Both the position numbers and the translations under genes were made by a program. The notes under the pieces were generated by a model, which saw only the letters and a program-made list of their open reading frames with translations, did not search any database and was not told the DNA's origin. Shown here piece by piece: positions 12,722 to 22,344 of a stretch of DNA of 64,000 nucleotides; positions within the stretch are counted from its first letter, which is position 1, and every line of letters begins with the position of its first letter. Source of the stretch: Gigaspora margarita (taxonomy: Eukaryota; Glomeromycota; Glomeromycetes; Diversisporales; Gigasporaceae); the NCBI GenBank assembly GCA_009809945.1, contig WTPW01000371.1:156541-220540 (forward strand), written 5' to 3'.

Positions 12722-12723
12722 GT

Positions 12724-13506
12724 TAGTGATGGGCAACGCGCGGGATCCGCGCGTGATCCCGCGCGGGATTTTTAATATAGCCTGCGTTGGAATATCATCT
12801 GGCCCGTATTAACAAATTATCCGGCCTGCTTTAACATAAGTGGGCCAATTCCTAATTAGTATTGGATGTAAATAAAAATATTATGCACGCATTAACTTTT
12901 GATTTGTTTCTCGTTCCACATATATACGTACGTACTGTACGTACAGAGATAATGCGCAAACTGTATATTGAAATATAATTTTTAAATTGTCATTATTAAT
13001 AATGTGGGAATCTATTATTGATTATTATTGAGTATAAAAGTGACTATTTGATCAGAAATTATAAGCCCGATATTTTCTTATGAGTCGTTTATAATTTGTG
13101 TGTATATAACCTTATTAATTATAAATTTACAGTGGCACATTTATATTTCGTTATGCACCTGATTACTTATAAATTTTTATATGCTATATGATTTGATCTA
13201 TTTTAATTTTTAAATATAATAATATTTTAAAAATAAATTGATAAAATTAAGACAAATCTGAATTGATAAATTTAATAATTATAAGATTAAAATGTTTTAA
13301 AAGTAGGCAAAATCTATACAAGCATTATATTTGTAATAAAATGCAGTAAGGTTTATAAGAAATGATTATGATTTTAACGAGAAATTACATTCCTGGTGAT
13401 GATTTATATATATATATTTTATTAATCGTGAAAAATTCGGAAACTCTACTCGATCCCGCGAATCCCGCGCGGGATTTTTAAAAAAATCGGGATTTGCCCA
13501 TCACTG
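12724..13506. mobile_element. hAT-like non-autonomous element with CAGTGATGGGC ends
   Basis: The left end TAGTGATGGGCAA and minus-strand right end CAGTGATGGGCAAA fit the hAT consensus. Immediately inside each end sit GC-rich motifs (CGCGCGGGATCC, GATCCCGCGCGGGATTTTTA on the left; ATCCCGCGAATCCCGCGCGG on the right) that contrast with an A+T-rich core. The candidate 8-bp flanks agree at only about half the positions. Confidence 0.6.
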
Positions 13507-13606
13507 CGTACACGTAACCACCCTTATGTTTGGATGCGACCAAAATGACATTCATATGATTAAGCCTCCAAGCACCAATTATTCCCATTTTAGCCATTTT
13601 AGTATA

Positions 13607-13969
13607 AGGCCACGCAAAGTTAAATTTTCGTTTTGCATAACCTGGCGTTTCAAAATTACGGTCGACGGGTCGGATTTTTTTTTTTTTTTAATAAAAAAGT
13701 CAACTCTACGTGGCCTAAATTAATTCATGTTCACATTTAAGGTCACGCAAAGCTAATTCCTCGGTTTTCATAACATGGAATCAGAAAAGGTTGTCTTTTT
13801 TTATCGGACCGATCGGGTAATCACGGAAAATTAAGGTCATCATCGGGTGACACCGGAGAAAAAAGTAAATGGCAAAAATGGAATAATTTGCATTAAAAAA
13901 AAAATAATAATTTTTTTGGAAAAATTGGGTCGGCGGGTTATGCAAAACGAATTAACTTTGCGTGGCCTT
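13607..13969. mobile_element. TA-flanked MITE, apparently a tandem pair
   Basis: The terminal repeats start AGGCCACGCAAAGTTAA and run through TCGTTTTGCATAACC on both sides (about 35 bp). TA dinucleotides flank both ends (13605-13606, 13970-13971), as for Tc1/mariner insertions. A second left end (AAGGTCACGCAAAGCTAA at 13738) and a second right end (CTACGTGGCCTA, 13708-13719) lie inside, so two copies may stand head to tail, 20 bp apart. Confidence 0.65.
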
Positions 13970-13971
13970 AA

Positions 13972-15046
13972 TCTTGCATCTATGTATTTAGAAATTAAAT
14001 TCACTTATTATTCAAACTTATTATATTAATAATTGAATTCCTGATTTAGAATTCCGTTGCAATTTATATTGATAAAAAAAATTGATTTCGACATCATCAT
14101 TAAAATTTCAGCCGAAAATTAATGATAACGTCTCTAGTATAAACAATAGAAATTGAAAATAATAAGATTTACTATCTTTATTCAAAAAAATAATGTACGT
14201 AAACGTACAGTACGTGTGTAATGTACTAACAGCTAATATGTTACGTTACGTTCCAAATCTGGTAAATCTGGTGCAATTCCCAAACAGAATTTTATCGAAC
14301 TCGTGTTGTATTTATATAAAAAAAAACTGTTAATGCTTAGCATTCGGACTAAATTAATGTTGAAAGGTAGAAAAACCATTAAATCGATATATATTATTTA
14401 TCCTTTGATAAAATAAATTGGTACGTTATTATTATATGTTTATTCTGTTGCACTACTAAATGAAAATTTTCACGATCACTATTTAATAAATAATTCATGG
14501 AAATTTATTATGCCCTATTTCTAAAAACCTTAATTATGTTATTAATCTTGATTTAAAAGGCATAAAAGCATTAGCAGATTTCATTCTGCAAGAACTATAT
14601 ACGCATTTTTTTTTTTTTTTTTTGAATTTTCAATCGAATATAATTTATCTTGAAATAAAATCATAAAACTAAATTATCAAATTATTACAATAAACACAAC
14701 ATACATAACAATCATAATAGGCATTTACTGTACTTGCTAAAGTAAATAAATATTATGCATATTTTTTGTTAATTTAAGTAAATATTTATTATACTATATA
14801 TTCATAATATTTAACTATTATACTTATTAGTATTTTAAATAAGGAGACATATATATATAATTTTATCGAATTAACATTGATTAAGGCTAAAGTTAGGTGT
14901 ATTTATATAGATAAAAGTTCACCAAAATTTTTTTATTAGCGTTCCCAAGAATGTTCTAGATTATTCCTTTATTTTTACTGTATATTTTTGACTTTTTTTT
15001 TGCTTCGTCTAAATCTTCACCATTTCTTAAGACAAACTCAATCCTA
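13972..15046. other. AT-rich intergenic stretch
   Basis: No coding or repeat structure was recognised apart from a T-homopolymer near 14607-14623. This is the 3' flank of the gene at 15047-15860. Confidence 0.4.
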
Positions 15047-15860
15047 TTACTCAACCACAACAGATTTAATATTTTTTTCAGAAACTTTAGATAAATGGTA
15101 TTTTTCAAGGAAAAATAATGTGATGGAATAAACAACACCCATTATTGCAAATGATGAAGTAAGAATTTCTAACAAAATAATATTTAATGAATTCCACACG
15201 AAAACGCATGATTGACATTGATAGATTGTTGGAATGGTGCCAAAATTATTCAGATCATATTGTATAGTATTATTGAGGAAAGTATCCAAGGATAGAAAAC
15301 GAGGATCATCTTCCGAAACAAAGCAAATACCATTAAATGGAGCATTTAAGTACATGTAATAGCCGCCATTGAGAATTTGATATGAGTTTACAGTTGCATT
15401 ACTACATATAGCCGTTTGGATTCCATTAATACCAAATAATCCACGGATCTGGTCATTAATTTTGTCTCCAGCATTTGTATATGCAGGTTCAACAACATTT
15501 AGGGCAACTGAAAAGTTAGATGTAGAACATGAAATATTATATCTCCAATTTTGAATTGGAAGTGAAGTTGGGATACCGTGAACAAAGAGTTTTGAGAAAT
15601 TGATTTTGCAATCAGAAAGAGGTGTGCCAGTATATTTCGTCGAGGTCAAAAATGAATATATAAATTTTTCTGTTGCAAAAGTTTCACCACTAGTAAAAAG
15701 TTTTTGCTGACAACTTTCTGTGAAAAAAAAAATTACAATGAAAACTTTATTTGATTATTTTGTACAATTCTATTAAAAGTTTATAAATACCTGAATCATA
15801 GACATTTCTTAATTGAGGAGACAAGATAAAGTCTTTCCTTTTGTTAAAATTACAAAACAT
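15047..15860 (-). CDS. Predicted cell-surface protein with one C-terminal membrane segment (two exons)
   Basis: Function not recognised. The reading frame from the stop at 15047 is open through 15717. There a CACAG acceptor ends a 73-bp intron (15718-15790) that starts GTATTT on the minus strand. The upstream exon (15791-15860) continues in frame from ATG at 15860, giving about 246 residues. Most of the protein is an extracellular-looking domain with spaced cysteines and several Asn-X-Ser/Thr sites (NIS, NFS, NAT, NNT). A hydrophobic helix at about residues 203-227 precedes a short Lys-rich tail ending SVVVE, as in a single-pass membrane protein. No signal peptide is visible with this start, so an earlier 5' exon is likely: the same frame is open a little further upstream from a possible acceptor near 15880. 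The intact frame and balanced amino-acid use contrast with the decayed elements around it. Confidence 0.6.
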
Positions 15861-15913
15861 ATAACAATTATATCTACTACAATAAAATTATGGCAATAGT
15901 TGTATATTTCAGT

Positions 15914-15997
15914 GAGAATTCTTTTGTAACATTGTATTGTAAACGAAATTTTGGAGAGAATTCTTTTGTAACATTGTATTGTAAACGAAATTTTGGA
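15914..15997. repeat. 42-bp tandem duplication
   Basis: Two identical-looking 42-bp units starting GAGAATTCTTTTGTAACATT lie at 15914 and 15956, just upstream of exon 1 of the minus-strand membrane-protein gene, so they are in its possible promoter or 5' region. Confidence 0.85.
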
Positions 15998-16104
15998 AAC
16001 ATTTCAAATAATTCAAAGTAATCGTTTTCTTATTATTTTGAGGCTAAAGTTATTTACTACACATCCTTTTAACTTTGAGTTGAAACAGCTTTATCAACTT
16101 TGCA

Positions 16105-16640
16105 TGCGACTACCATTTTCATTAACGCCCTTATACGCCGATTTCTACTAAATTTGCACGTGCCACTTAGATTAAATAACCATTTATAGTGAAAAAATCC
16201 CCAAATAAAGAAATTTACTATCTCACAAATTTGAAACCGGTGTATATAGTCTATTGTGCTTGTGCTTGCGCTTGCTCTTGCTCCTGCGAAGAGCAGAGCA
16301 GAGCAGAGCAGTGCATGCAGTGCAATAGAAATCGCAGTTGTACTTGTAAACGAGTATATATATTTTTTCAATAATTTATTGAAAAAAATATGTGTTTTTT
16401 TATAAATATATTGCAACCTTCTTCGTTATGTTTTAATTTAAACTTTTTTCGCTCGGATTTTTTACCGCTCAGATTAGTTGATAATCAGTAAAAATTAAAG
16501 AGATTCTGTAATATTTTTGTGCTTCGCTAAGCCAATCATTTACTGCCTAATTTTTTTTTACGCACTTATATGCCGATCTCATGTTTGTGAAACATGGTTT
16601 TGCTAAATTTGCATTTATGTACCACTCAGATTGGATTTCC
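16105..16640. repeat. Short repeats: diverged direct duplication, hexamer run and small palindrome
   Basis: Segments near 16120-16180 and 16558-16635 share ACGC.CTTATA.GCCGAT, then CTAAATTTGCA, then CCACT(T/C)AGATT, a diverged direct duplication about 440 bp apart. Between them are a GCTTGT/GCTTGC hexamer run (16257-16290), four AGAGC units (16290-16310) and a palindrome TTTTTTCAAT...ATTGAAAAAA (16366-16387). ORFs on both strands through the hexamer run are not credible genes. Confidence 0.5.
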
Positions 16641-17021
16641 CTTATGTCAAGAAAATGATCTACATCCGATGTAAAACGAAATTTTGATAATAATACCCCC
16701 TTTTTTGTTTATTTTAACATAGAAAAGCTCTCATTATAGGTAAAATTTCATGATATGCATTTTTTACTTAGAAATCGGGGCTGTTGTCATAGTAAAATTA
16801 TGTGCTATTACGGTTTCTTTGTTGGTTAGCAGGTTGTTTAGGTTACACGAAGATCCGAAGATCCTGCAATTTTTATTGGTTCCGACGGTGATCTGCAGTG
16901 ATCTGCGGCTCGAATTTTCTTGACATAAGACTCAATTTTTATCAAAATCCAAAATCAAGTATTTTTGCTTCAAAATTTAAAATACTAATATAAAATATAC
17001 AATTTTAAGTTGTTAAATAAG

Positions 17022-17510
17022 TTTACTTTGTACAAGAAGTTATAATAAATTAGTAAATTTTCAAGTAATATAATATTTTTAATAATTTTATTAATAAAAT
17101 TATATAAATTTTCAAAAATTATATATTGCACCTGTGGTTTTCAACACCAGTAATATGAAATTGTATAATGTGCAAATCAAAATAAAAACAAAAAGTAAGG
17201 TTTGATTAATATTAGAGTTAGAGTTAAGACCTGGGATAGAGCAAGAGTATAGATTATACCAAAATTTTATGAAGAATTTTTTTGTTACAGCCTCAAAGAT
17301 GATTCATAAATGAATTTTTGCATTAGTCATTTTTTAAAAAATATCCAAAAAATTTATATTACATCTGATTTTCATATTACACTGCAGCTTATAATAAAAA
17401 TTATAGTGGTATTGAACACCAGTGGTGTGATTTAACAATGCTATAAATTTCTATGTTTCTCTAAATTTTACTAATTGATTCTAATCTTTGTTCTAAGTAA
17501 ACTAGTTCCA
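17022..17510. mobile_element. AAGTTTACTT-ended palindromic element interrupted by a MITE
   Basis: The arms 17022-17115 and 17441-17510 are inverted copies (AAGTTTACTT...AAATTAGTAAA against TTTTACTAATT...AAGTAAACT). They match the palindrome family in 52398-62165 whose ends read GTGCTGAACAAGTTTACTTA. A separate MITE (17118-17440) sits at the centre. Confidence 0.55.
17118..17440. mobile_element. MITE family 1, copy 1 (ACACC...GGTGT ends)
   Basis: Terminal inverted repeats contain GCACCTGTGGTTTTCAACACCA on the left and its counterpart TTGAACACCAGTGGTGTGAT on the right. The interior shares order and wording with 20050-20405 and 34136-34496: a TTAGAGTTAAG..CCTG block, an A/T-run pair, and TTACATCTGATTTTCA before the right end. 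It is nested in the centre of an older palindrome. Confidence 0.6.
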
Positions 17511-17677
17511 TATCAAAAAATACATCATTTTAGTATTTTTTTTTTAGACTATAAGGCAAAGATGCTTAATTTTGAATCTTTGATGAAAATTTCCAAAATT
17601 AAGTATTCTTTCTTTAAATTCTAAAAAAATTAAAATAAAATATGCTAATTTGATGTATTTTTAATATTAAACAAGTT

Positions 17678-18012
17678 TACTTAGTGCAAGAAGTTATAAT
17701 AATTAGTACAATTTCAAGTAATATAATATTTTTAATAATTTTATTAATAAATTTATACAAAATGCTGTGATTCTCTAAATATTACTAATTGATTCTTACT
17801 TCTCACTCTAAGTAAACTTGTTTAGCATTCAAATATACTATATATATATGTATATTTTGACTCAAATAGTTTGCAAACTTCCAACCAGATCTGAACTAGA
17901 CTTAAACTTAACTAAAGTTTGAAATACAAAAGTTTGAGTCTGATTCAGTGAACAGACCAGACTCAAACTTAACAAAAGTCCAGTCCAGTCTGTGTCCATA
18001 AAAGCACTACTT
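17678..18012. mobile_element. Palindrome unit joined to a motif-array arm ending GCACTA
   Basis: A palindrome of the AACAAGTTTACTTAGTGCA family (17678-17837) is followed by an array of GACTTAAACTTAACT / GACTCAAACTTAAC / GTCCAGTCCAGTC motifs ending AAAAGCACTA (18012). The same order of palindrome, TATATGTATATTT spacer, motif array and GAGCACTA end is found at both termini of the 52212-62339 element, so this is probably a one-ended relative. Its other terminus was not found. Confidence 0.5.
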
Positions 18013-18096
18013 TATCTCTATTTATCTATATAAGGGCTTAATACTTTGAGCCCTTATTTTTACTCTAGGACCCAAAATTATTACAAATTTGGTCAG

Positions 18097-18352
18097 TATA
18101 GTTCTGCAATTTATTTGATTTGATCAAATATTTGAACTCAAATCAAATTCAAATCTAAGATTTTCAAATCAAATCAAATTCAAATTGGCAATATTTAATT
18201 TGATTTGATCAAATATTTGATTTGATTTGAAAATTTATATTAAAAAGTTCAAATTCAGAATTTCAAATTCAAATCAAATTCAAATTTGGAATTTCAAATC
18301 AAATTCAAATAAACAAAATATTTGATTTGACTTGAATCTGAGGAACTCTAGT
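18097..18352. mobile_element. TAG-ended foldback element with TTTGAATTTGAT arms
   Basis: The left end TATAGTTCTGCAATTT and minus-strand right end TAGAGTTCCTCAGATT are similar. The body is almost entirely made of TTTGAATTTGATTTGA-type units in both orientations. It fits the TAG-ended class, but no 8-bp duplication was found. Confidence 0.5.
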
Positions 18353-18604
18353 AATTATCTAAATTCATTATATTTTATAGAACTTATTTTATAACTATTT
18401 TTTAATATTTACTAGGTATAACCCATTACTTTGCTAATGGTCAATATTTAAATACAAAAATCTTAAGTATTAAACAAAAAAATTAAATCCATTTATTTTT
18501 TTTGAAGCCATATGATTTTTTGAATTTTTAGTTAAAATTGGGGTTAAAGCCTGTTTAACCTTAGAGTTGGGTTAAAGTTAAAATTAGTATCTAAATAAGA
18601 ATAA

Positions 18605-19127
18605 ATGCATATCTCGCACCCTGCGATGTGCTTATATATCGCACCCTAATTTGATTGGCTAAATTTGTAGATCATTATTTTTAAAAAAATAAACAAATTA
18701 TTGTAAAAACTTTTAGGTTAGGGTTAGGTTAGGGTTAGGTTAGAAGGTTTATTAGGAAATTCTTAACTTTCTTTGCGCCTATATGCAAAATTCTGTGCTG
18801 AACAAGTTTACTTATCGGAAGTAAAAAGGATGTCTAAATAAAATTTAACGATATTCACACTTTTTCATTTTTTTAACTCATTTTTTGACAATTTCTCTAA
18901 ATTTTATTAAGACAATCTTTCTAATGCGACTAAGTAAACTTGTTCAGCACTAAATTTTGCACATAGACGCGAAAAATCTTAAGATTAATTTTAAAATTTC
19001 TTAGTGTAATTCTTGATCTAAAGAATTTTAACAAAAAATTGTTTATTTTTTAAAAAAAATGATCTGCAATTTTAACCAATCAAATTAGGGTGCGATATAC
19101 AAGCACAACGCAGGGGTGCGAAGCATA
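18605..19127. mobile_element. Palindromic element with TCGCACCCTGCG ends and a nested palindrome core
   Basis: Arms of about 100 bp match in inverted order, with TCGCACCC...GCGATGTGCTT...ATCGCACCCTAATTTGATT on both sides. Nearer the centre a second symmetric block (TGCAAAATT...AATTTTGCA) encloses a core beginning GTGCTGAACAAGTTTACTTA and ending in its reverse complement (18798-18954). That core is the same end sequence as the palindrome family in 52398-62165. A TTAGGGTTAGG run lies in the left arm (18718-18747). Confidence 0.65.
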
Positions 19128-19379
19128 TTAAACTTCTATAAATAAAATGGCTTTTCTGGCATTTTTATTAATGGCCCAAGATATTTTTAGACTGCTGTTT
19201 CTATGTTATTGCATTTTTTATTTCTTTGAGCTGATCCAAATAAACAAAATTTCACAACTCTAGTTGGTTAATTTATACAAAAATGTCATATAAATATATG
19301 CACTTTTTTGGTTTTATGTATAAAAAATCAGATTGGTGTATTTATTTATATATTGTATTTTAAACATGACAATGCATAA

Positions 19380-20035
19380 ATTGTATAACTGTTAGTATTA
19401 TTAAATATATAGATATTATTCACATATTTGTCTTTATAGCTTTTTTTGCTTGTAAGTATGAGTTCCAGAATTAGAAATTAAATTAATATACAAATAATTA
19501 TTTGTTCTCATAGACAACCTAGTTGATCAATAAAATTGATAAAATTCAAATTGCTAATCCTTTTCAAAAAAAAAAAATAGCAAACAAAACATACTATCTT
19601 AAAATATTAAATCAAAACAAGCTAAACACTTATACATTTTAAATTTTTTAAATCTATTTATAAAAATGTTATAGCAGGTTAAAGTTATAGCATTTTTATA
19701 ATTAAATATAAAATTTGGCCACCTTTTGTATATATATAAAAAGCAAATTTGGCCTCTTTAAACAATTAATTTTAATTTTATATATATATTAAAAATTTAA
19801 ATTTGGCCACTTTATATCAAATATTAGCTAAATTTTCAAATTGGTCTCTTCATATATATAAAAATAAATCTAAATTTGGCTACTAAAAAGTTTTATTGGT
19901 TGGGACTAGGTTGTTCATATTGTATTATTTACATATTTGCATTTTAAGCTTCTTTTGTTTGTATATATAAGGTTTGAAGTTAGAGATTAACGTAATATAT
20001 AAATAATTATTTGTTCTTATAGAACCAAAGAGGTC
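19380..20035. repeat. Diverged direct duplication
   Basis: Segments around 19430-19512 and 19918-20028 share CACATATTTG/ACATATTTG, a TTTT(T)GCTTGTA/TTTTGTTTGTA block, and AATATA(C/T)AAATAATTATT followed by TGTTCT(C/T)ATAGA. Between them the phrase AAATTTGGCC recurs about five times. Origin unknown. Confidence 0.4.
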
Positions 20036-20049
20036 CAGAACAAACAATT

Positions 20050-20405
20050 ATTATAAAACACACTTATGGTGTTTTACCATCTTAGGTAAATTAGATTTGC
20101 AAATCCATATAACAAAAACAAAAAAATAAAATTTTATAAAACAAAAAATAAATTTTGATTACTTTAGAGTTAAGTGAGGCCTGAGAATTTATTGGGGCAT
20201 TAGTATATACAAAATTTAGCAAGAAATTTTTTTATTAAAGCCCAAAGTTGGTTTCATAAGCAAAATTTTGAGATATAAATATTTTTTTTTTAAAAAAATA
20301 AACAAAAAAATGAAATTTTACATTACATCTGATCTTAAATTTTGATTGGCTATTCTAATAGTTTTGTATAACATGGTGTAAAACACCATAGGTGCATTTT
20401 AGTAA
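20050..20405. mobile_element. MITE family 1, copy 2
   Basis: Inverted ends read TATAAAACACACTTATGGTGT on the left and, on the minus strand, TACTAAAATGCACCTATGGTGT on the right. The interior has the family blocks TTAGAGTTAAG(T)GAGGCCTG and TTACATCTGATCTTAAA. It is about 355 bp, non-coding, and similar in length to the copies at 17118 and 34136. Confidence 0.6.
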
Positions 20406-20802
20406 AACTCCAGAACAATTAGACAAATATTAAAAAAATATTTATTTAATGAATTCTACAAAATATAACAAATTTAGATAATTACTAATATTGTAATTAT
20501 AAAAATACAAAAAAATTATAAATTAATCAAATCTAGCTAAATCAAAAAGAGTAACAAATTTATTTACTTTATTAAACATGGTAATATAGTATTGTCTTGT
20601 TATTATTATTAATATATTCAACACTATATAGAATTAATTATATTTGTATTTTTATTTGAACATTTAGATTAAAATCTGAATGTTGTCTCAGATTCTCTAT
20701 ATTATTAGACAATGTTAAATAGTTATATATTGTATTTGAAAATTATATGTATTAAACAAAATTAATTAAATAAATCAAGTCAAATAAGCTAATAATATAT
20801 AA

Positions 20803-21240
20803 ATTCAAATAAATAAAGAGATAATATATAAAATCTAAATAGATAGAGTGATAATGCATAAAGTTTAAATGAATAGAGCAATAACAGATTTGAGTCAAAG
20901 TTCTGATAACCAAAATCTTGGCAAGATCAATTTCTGAGAAGTTATCTTATATTAGGTTAGCACAAATTCTGTTTGTTAGAATTTAGATCCAAACTAAGAA
21001 CAATAATAATAATACCTGATTAATTGAGCTAATAATACATGCAATATAAGATACAAAGCTGAAGCCTTATTTGTTTTCTTATGAATAATGCACAAAACCT
21101 AAATGAATAGAGCAATAAAGATTTGGTCAAAACAAAATCCTAGTAAGGTCAAAATTCTGACAAACTAGCCTGTATTAGATTATTATTGGATTCTGTTTGT
21201 AAGAATTTTGATGCAATAATGTATAAATCTTATTAAGTTT
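20803..21240. repeat. 30-bp tandem units inside a larger direct repeat
   Basis: Three or four units of about 29-30 bp, ATAATATATAAA..TAAATAAATA(A/G)AG(A/T)G, occupy 20803-20890. The last unit and its right neighbour (through GCACAAATTCTGTTTGTTAG) recur at 21085-21210 in diverged form (CAAAATCCTAGTAAGGTCAA...GGATTCTGTTTGTAAG), a direct repeat about 260 bp apart. Confidence 0.5.
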
Positions 21241-21424
21241 ATTTTCTTATATTTAAAATTTTTTAATAAATAACACTTAAATAACCCAAAACATTTTTCT
21301 CATGAAATTTAATATTAATATTATTAATAATTAACACTTATACTCTGCTAAATAAACTTGTATTTGATGCTAAAAACTTTTTTAAGAAAAAGGATAAAGG
21401 GAGGAAGAAGTATTTTGATAAAGA

Positions 21425-21600
21425 TGGATATTGTAATGAATTGGGGTATCTTGTAATTCTATGATCAGATTGAGTAAAGTTTATATTATTCAATTCCTCT
21501 AAATGAGCGAAATTGAATAGTATAAATTTTAGTTGGTTCTGATCACATAGTTGCTAAATACCAGAAAAGATATACCAATTCATTATAATATTTCTTTATA
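21425..21600. mobile_element. Hairpin element with GAATTG(G)TATC ends
   Basis: The outer arms GGATATTGTAATGAATTGGG and, from the right on the minus strand, ATATTATAATGAATTGGTAT match. The inner arms AGTTTATATTATTCAATT and AATTGAATAGTATAAATTTT match again. A second hairpin with the same inner arms lies at about 21655-21740 and may be a diverged sister copy. Confidence 0.55.
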
Positions 21601-21830
21601 TAGAATACTATAATTTAATGTATTCCAATAAACTAGAAATCTTTAAATACTATAATCAAAAATAGATTAAATTTGTACTATTCGATTTTTCTCATTAAGA
21701 GAAATTGAATAGTATAAATTTTAACTAGTTTTGATCATAGGATCACAAGGTATTTCCAATTTATCACAATTCCCAAGGCCAAAATTTTTTTAAAAAATAT
21801 TTTAAATTAAAATAGTTTGTAATTCAGTAA

Positions 21831-22122
21831 GGGCCATTACATAATATCATTTTATCATAGAGCTACCCCCCTCCACACTACATAAGACCAATAAGCTAAT
21901 CAAATTGTATAATTAGTCTTATGTAAAATTTTTTTGACCCCCCTAGGCAGGGTTGGCAATGGAGCCAATAGAGCTTGATAGTTGTGCTAATGGAGCTCAA
22001 AAAACTAGTATCCATTGGCTCCATTCAGAGCTCCATTGGCTCTATTCGCAGCTCTATTGGGCTCTATTGAGCTCCATTGCCAACTCTGCCTCTAGGATAT
22101 TACGTAATATTTGTCACTGCCC
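21831..22122. mobile_element. PIF/Harbinger-like MITE (family D, copy 1), carrying a nested hAT MITE
   Basis: Ends GGGCCATTAC...ATAAT and minus-strand GGGCAGTGAC...ATAAT are flanked on both sides by TAA (21828-21830, 22123-22125), the 3-bp duplication expected of PIF/Harbinger. Removing the nested element at 21948-22088 and one of its 8-bp duplications leaves 143 bp, close to the other copies (154-165 bp). The interior carries the C-run/G-run and GTCTTA...TAAGAC hairpin shared with the family. Confidence 0.75.
21948..22088. mobile_element. hAT-like MITE with GAGCCAATGGAGCTC-motif arms
   Basis: Ends CAGGGTTGGCAATGGAGC and minus-strand CAGAGTTGGCAATGGAGC fit the hAT consensus. The flanks CCCCTAGG and CCTCTAGG agree at 7 of 8 bases. 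The 141-bp body is built from GAGC(C/T)(C/A)AAT(A/G)GAGCT units. It is inserted in a PIF-like MITE. A 61-residue ORF across it is incidental. Confidence 0.75.
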
Positions 22123-22344
22123 TAATAGAATCAAATAATTTGGTATCATTAGATTTAGCTTGATAAAACAAATCAAAAGATACAAAAATTGTTTAATTTG
22201 GATCAATTTATCACAGAATATGAATAAAAAATTTTACCTTTATCAAAATACTCTTTTTTCCTAATCTATTAATAAAATTAGTACTTTTTTCAAAACAGCT
22301 TCTAATTAAAAAAAACTGTAAAGTAGTAATAGATTTGTTAATAT

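Noticed and set aside
16069..16416. 115-residue minus-strand ORF and 61-residue plus-strand ORF
   Set aside because: Both run through the GCTTGT/AGAGC simple repeats; they have low complexity and no domain.
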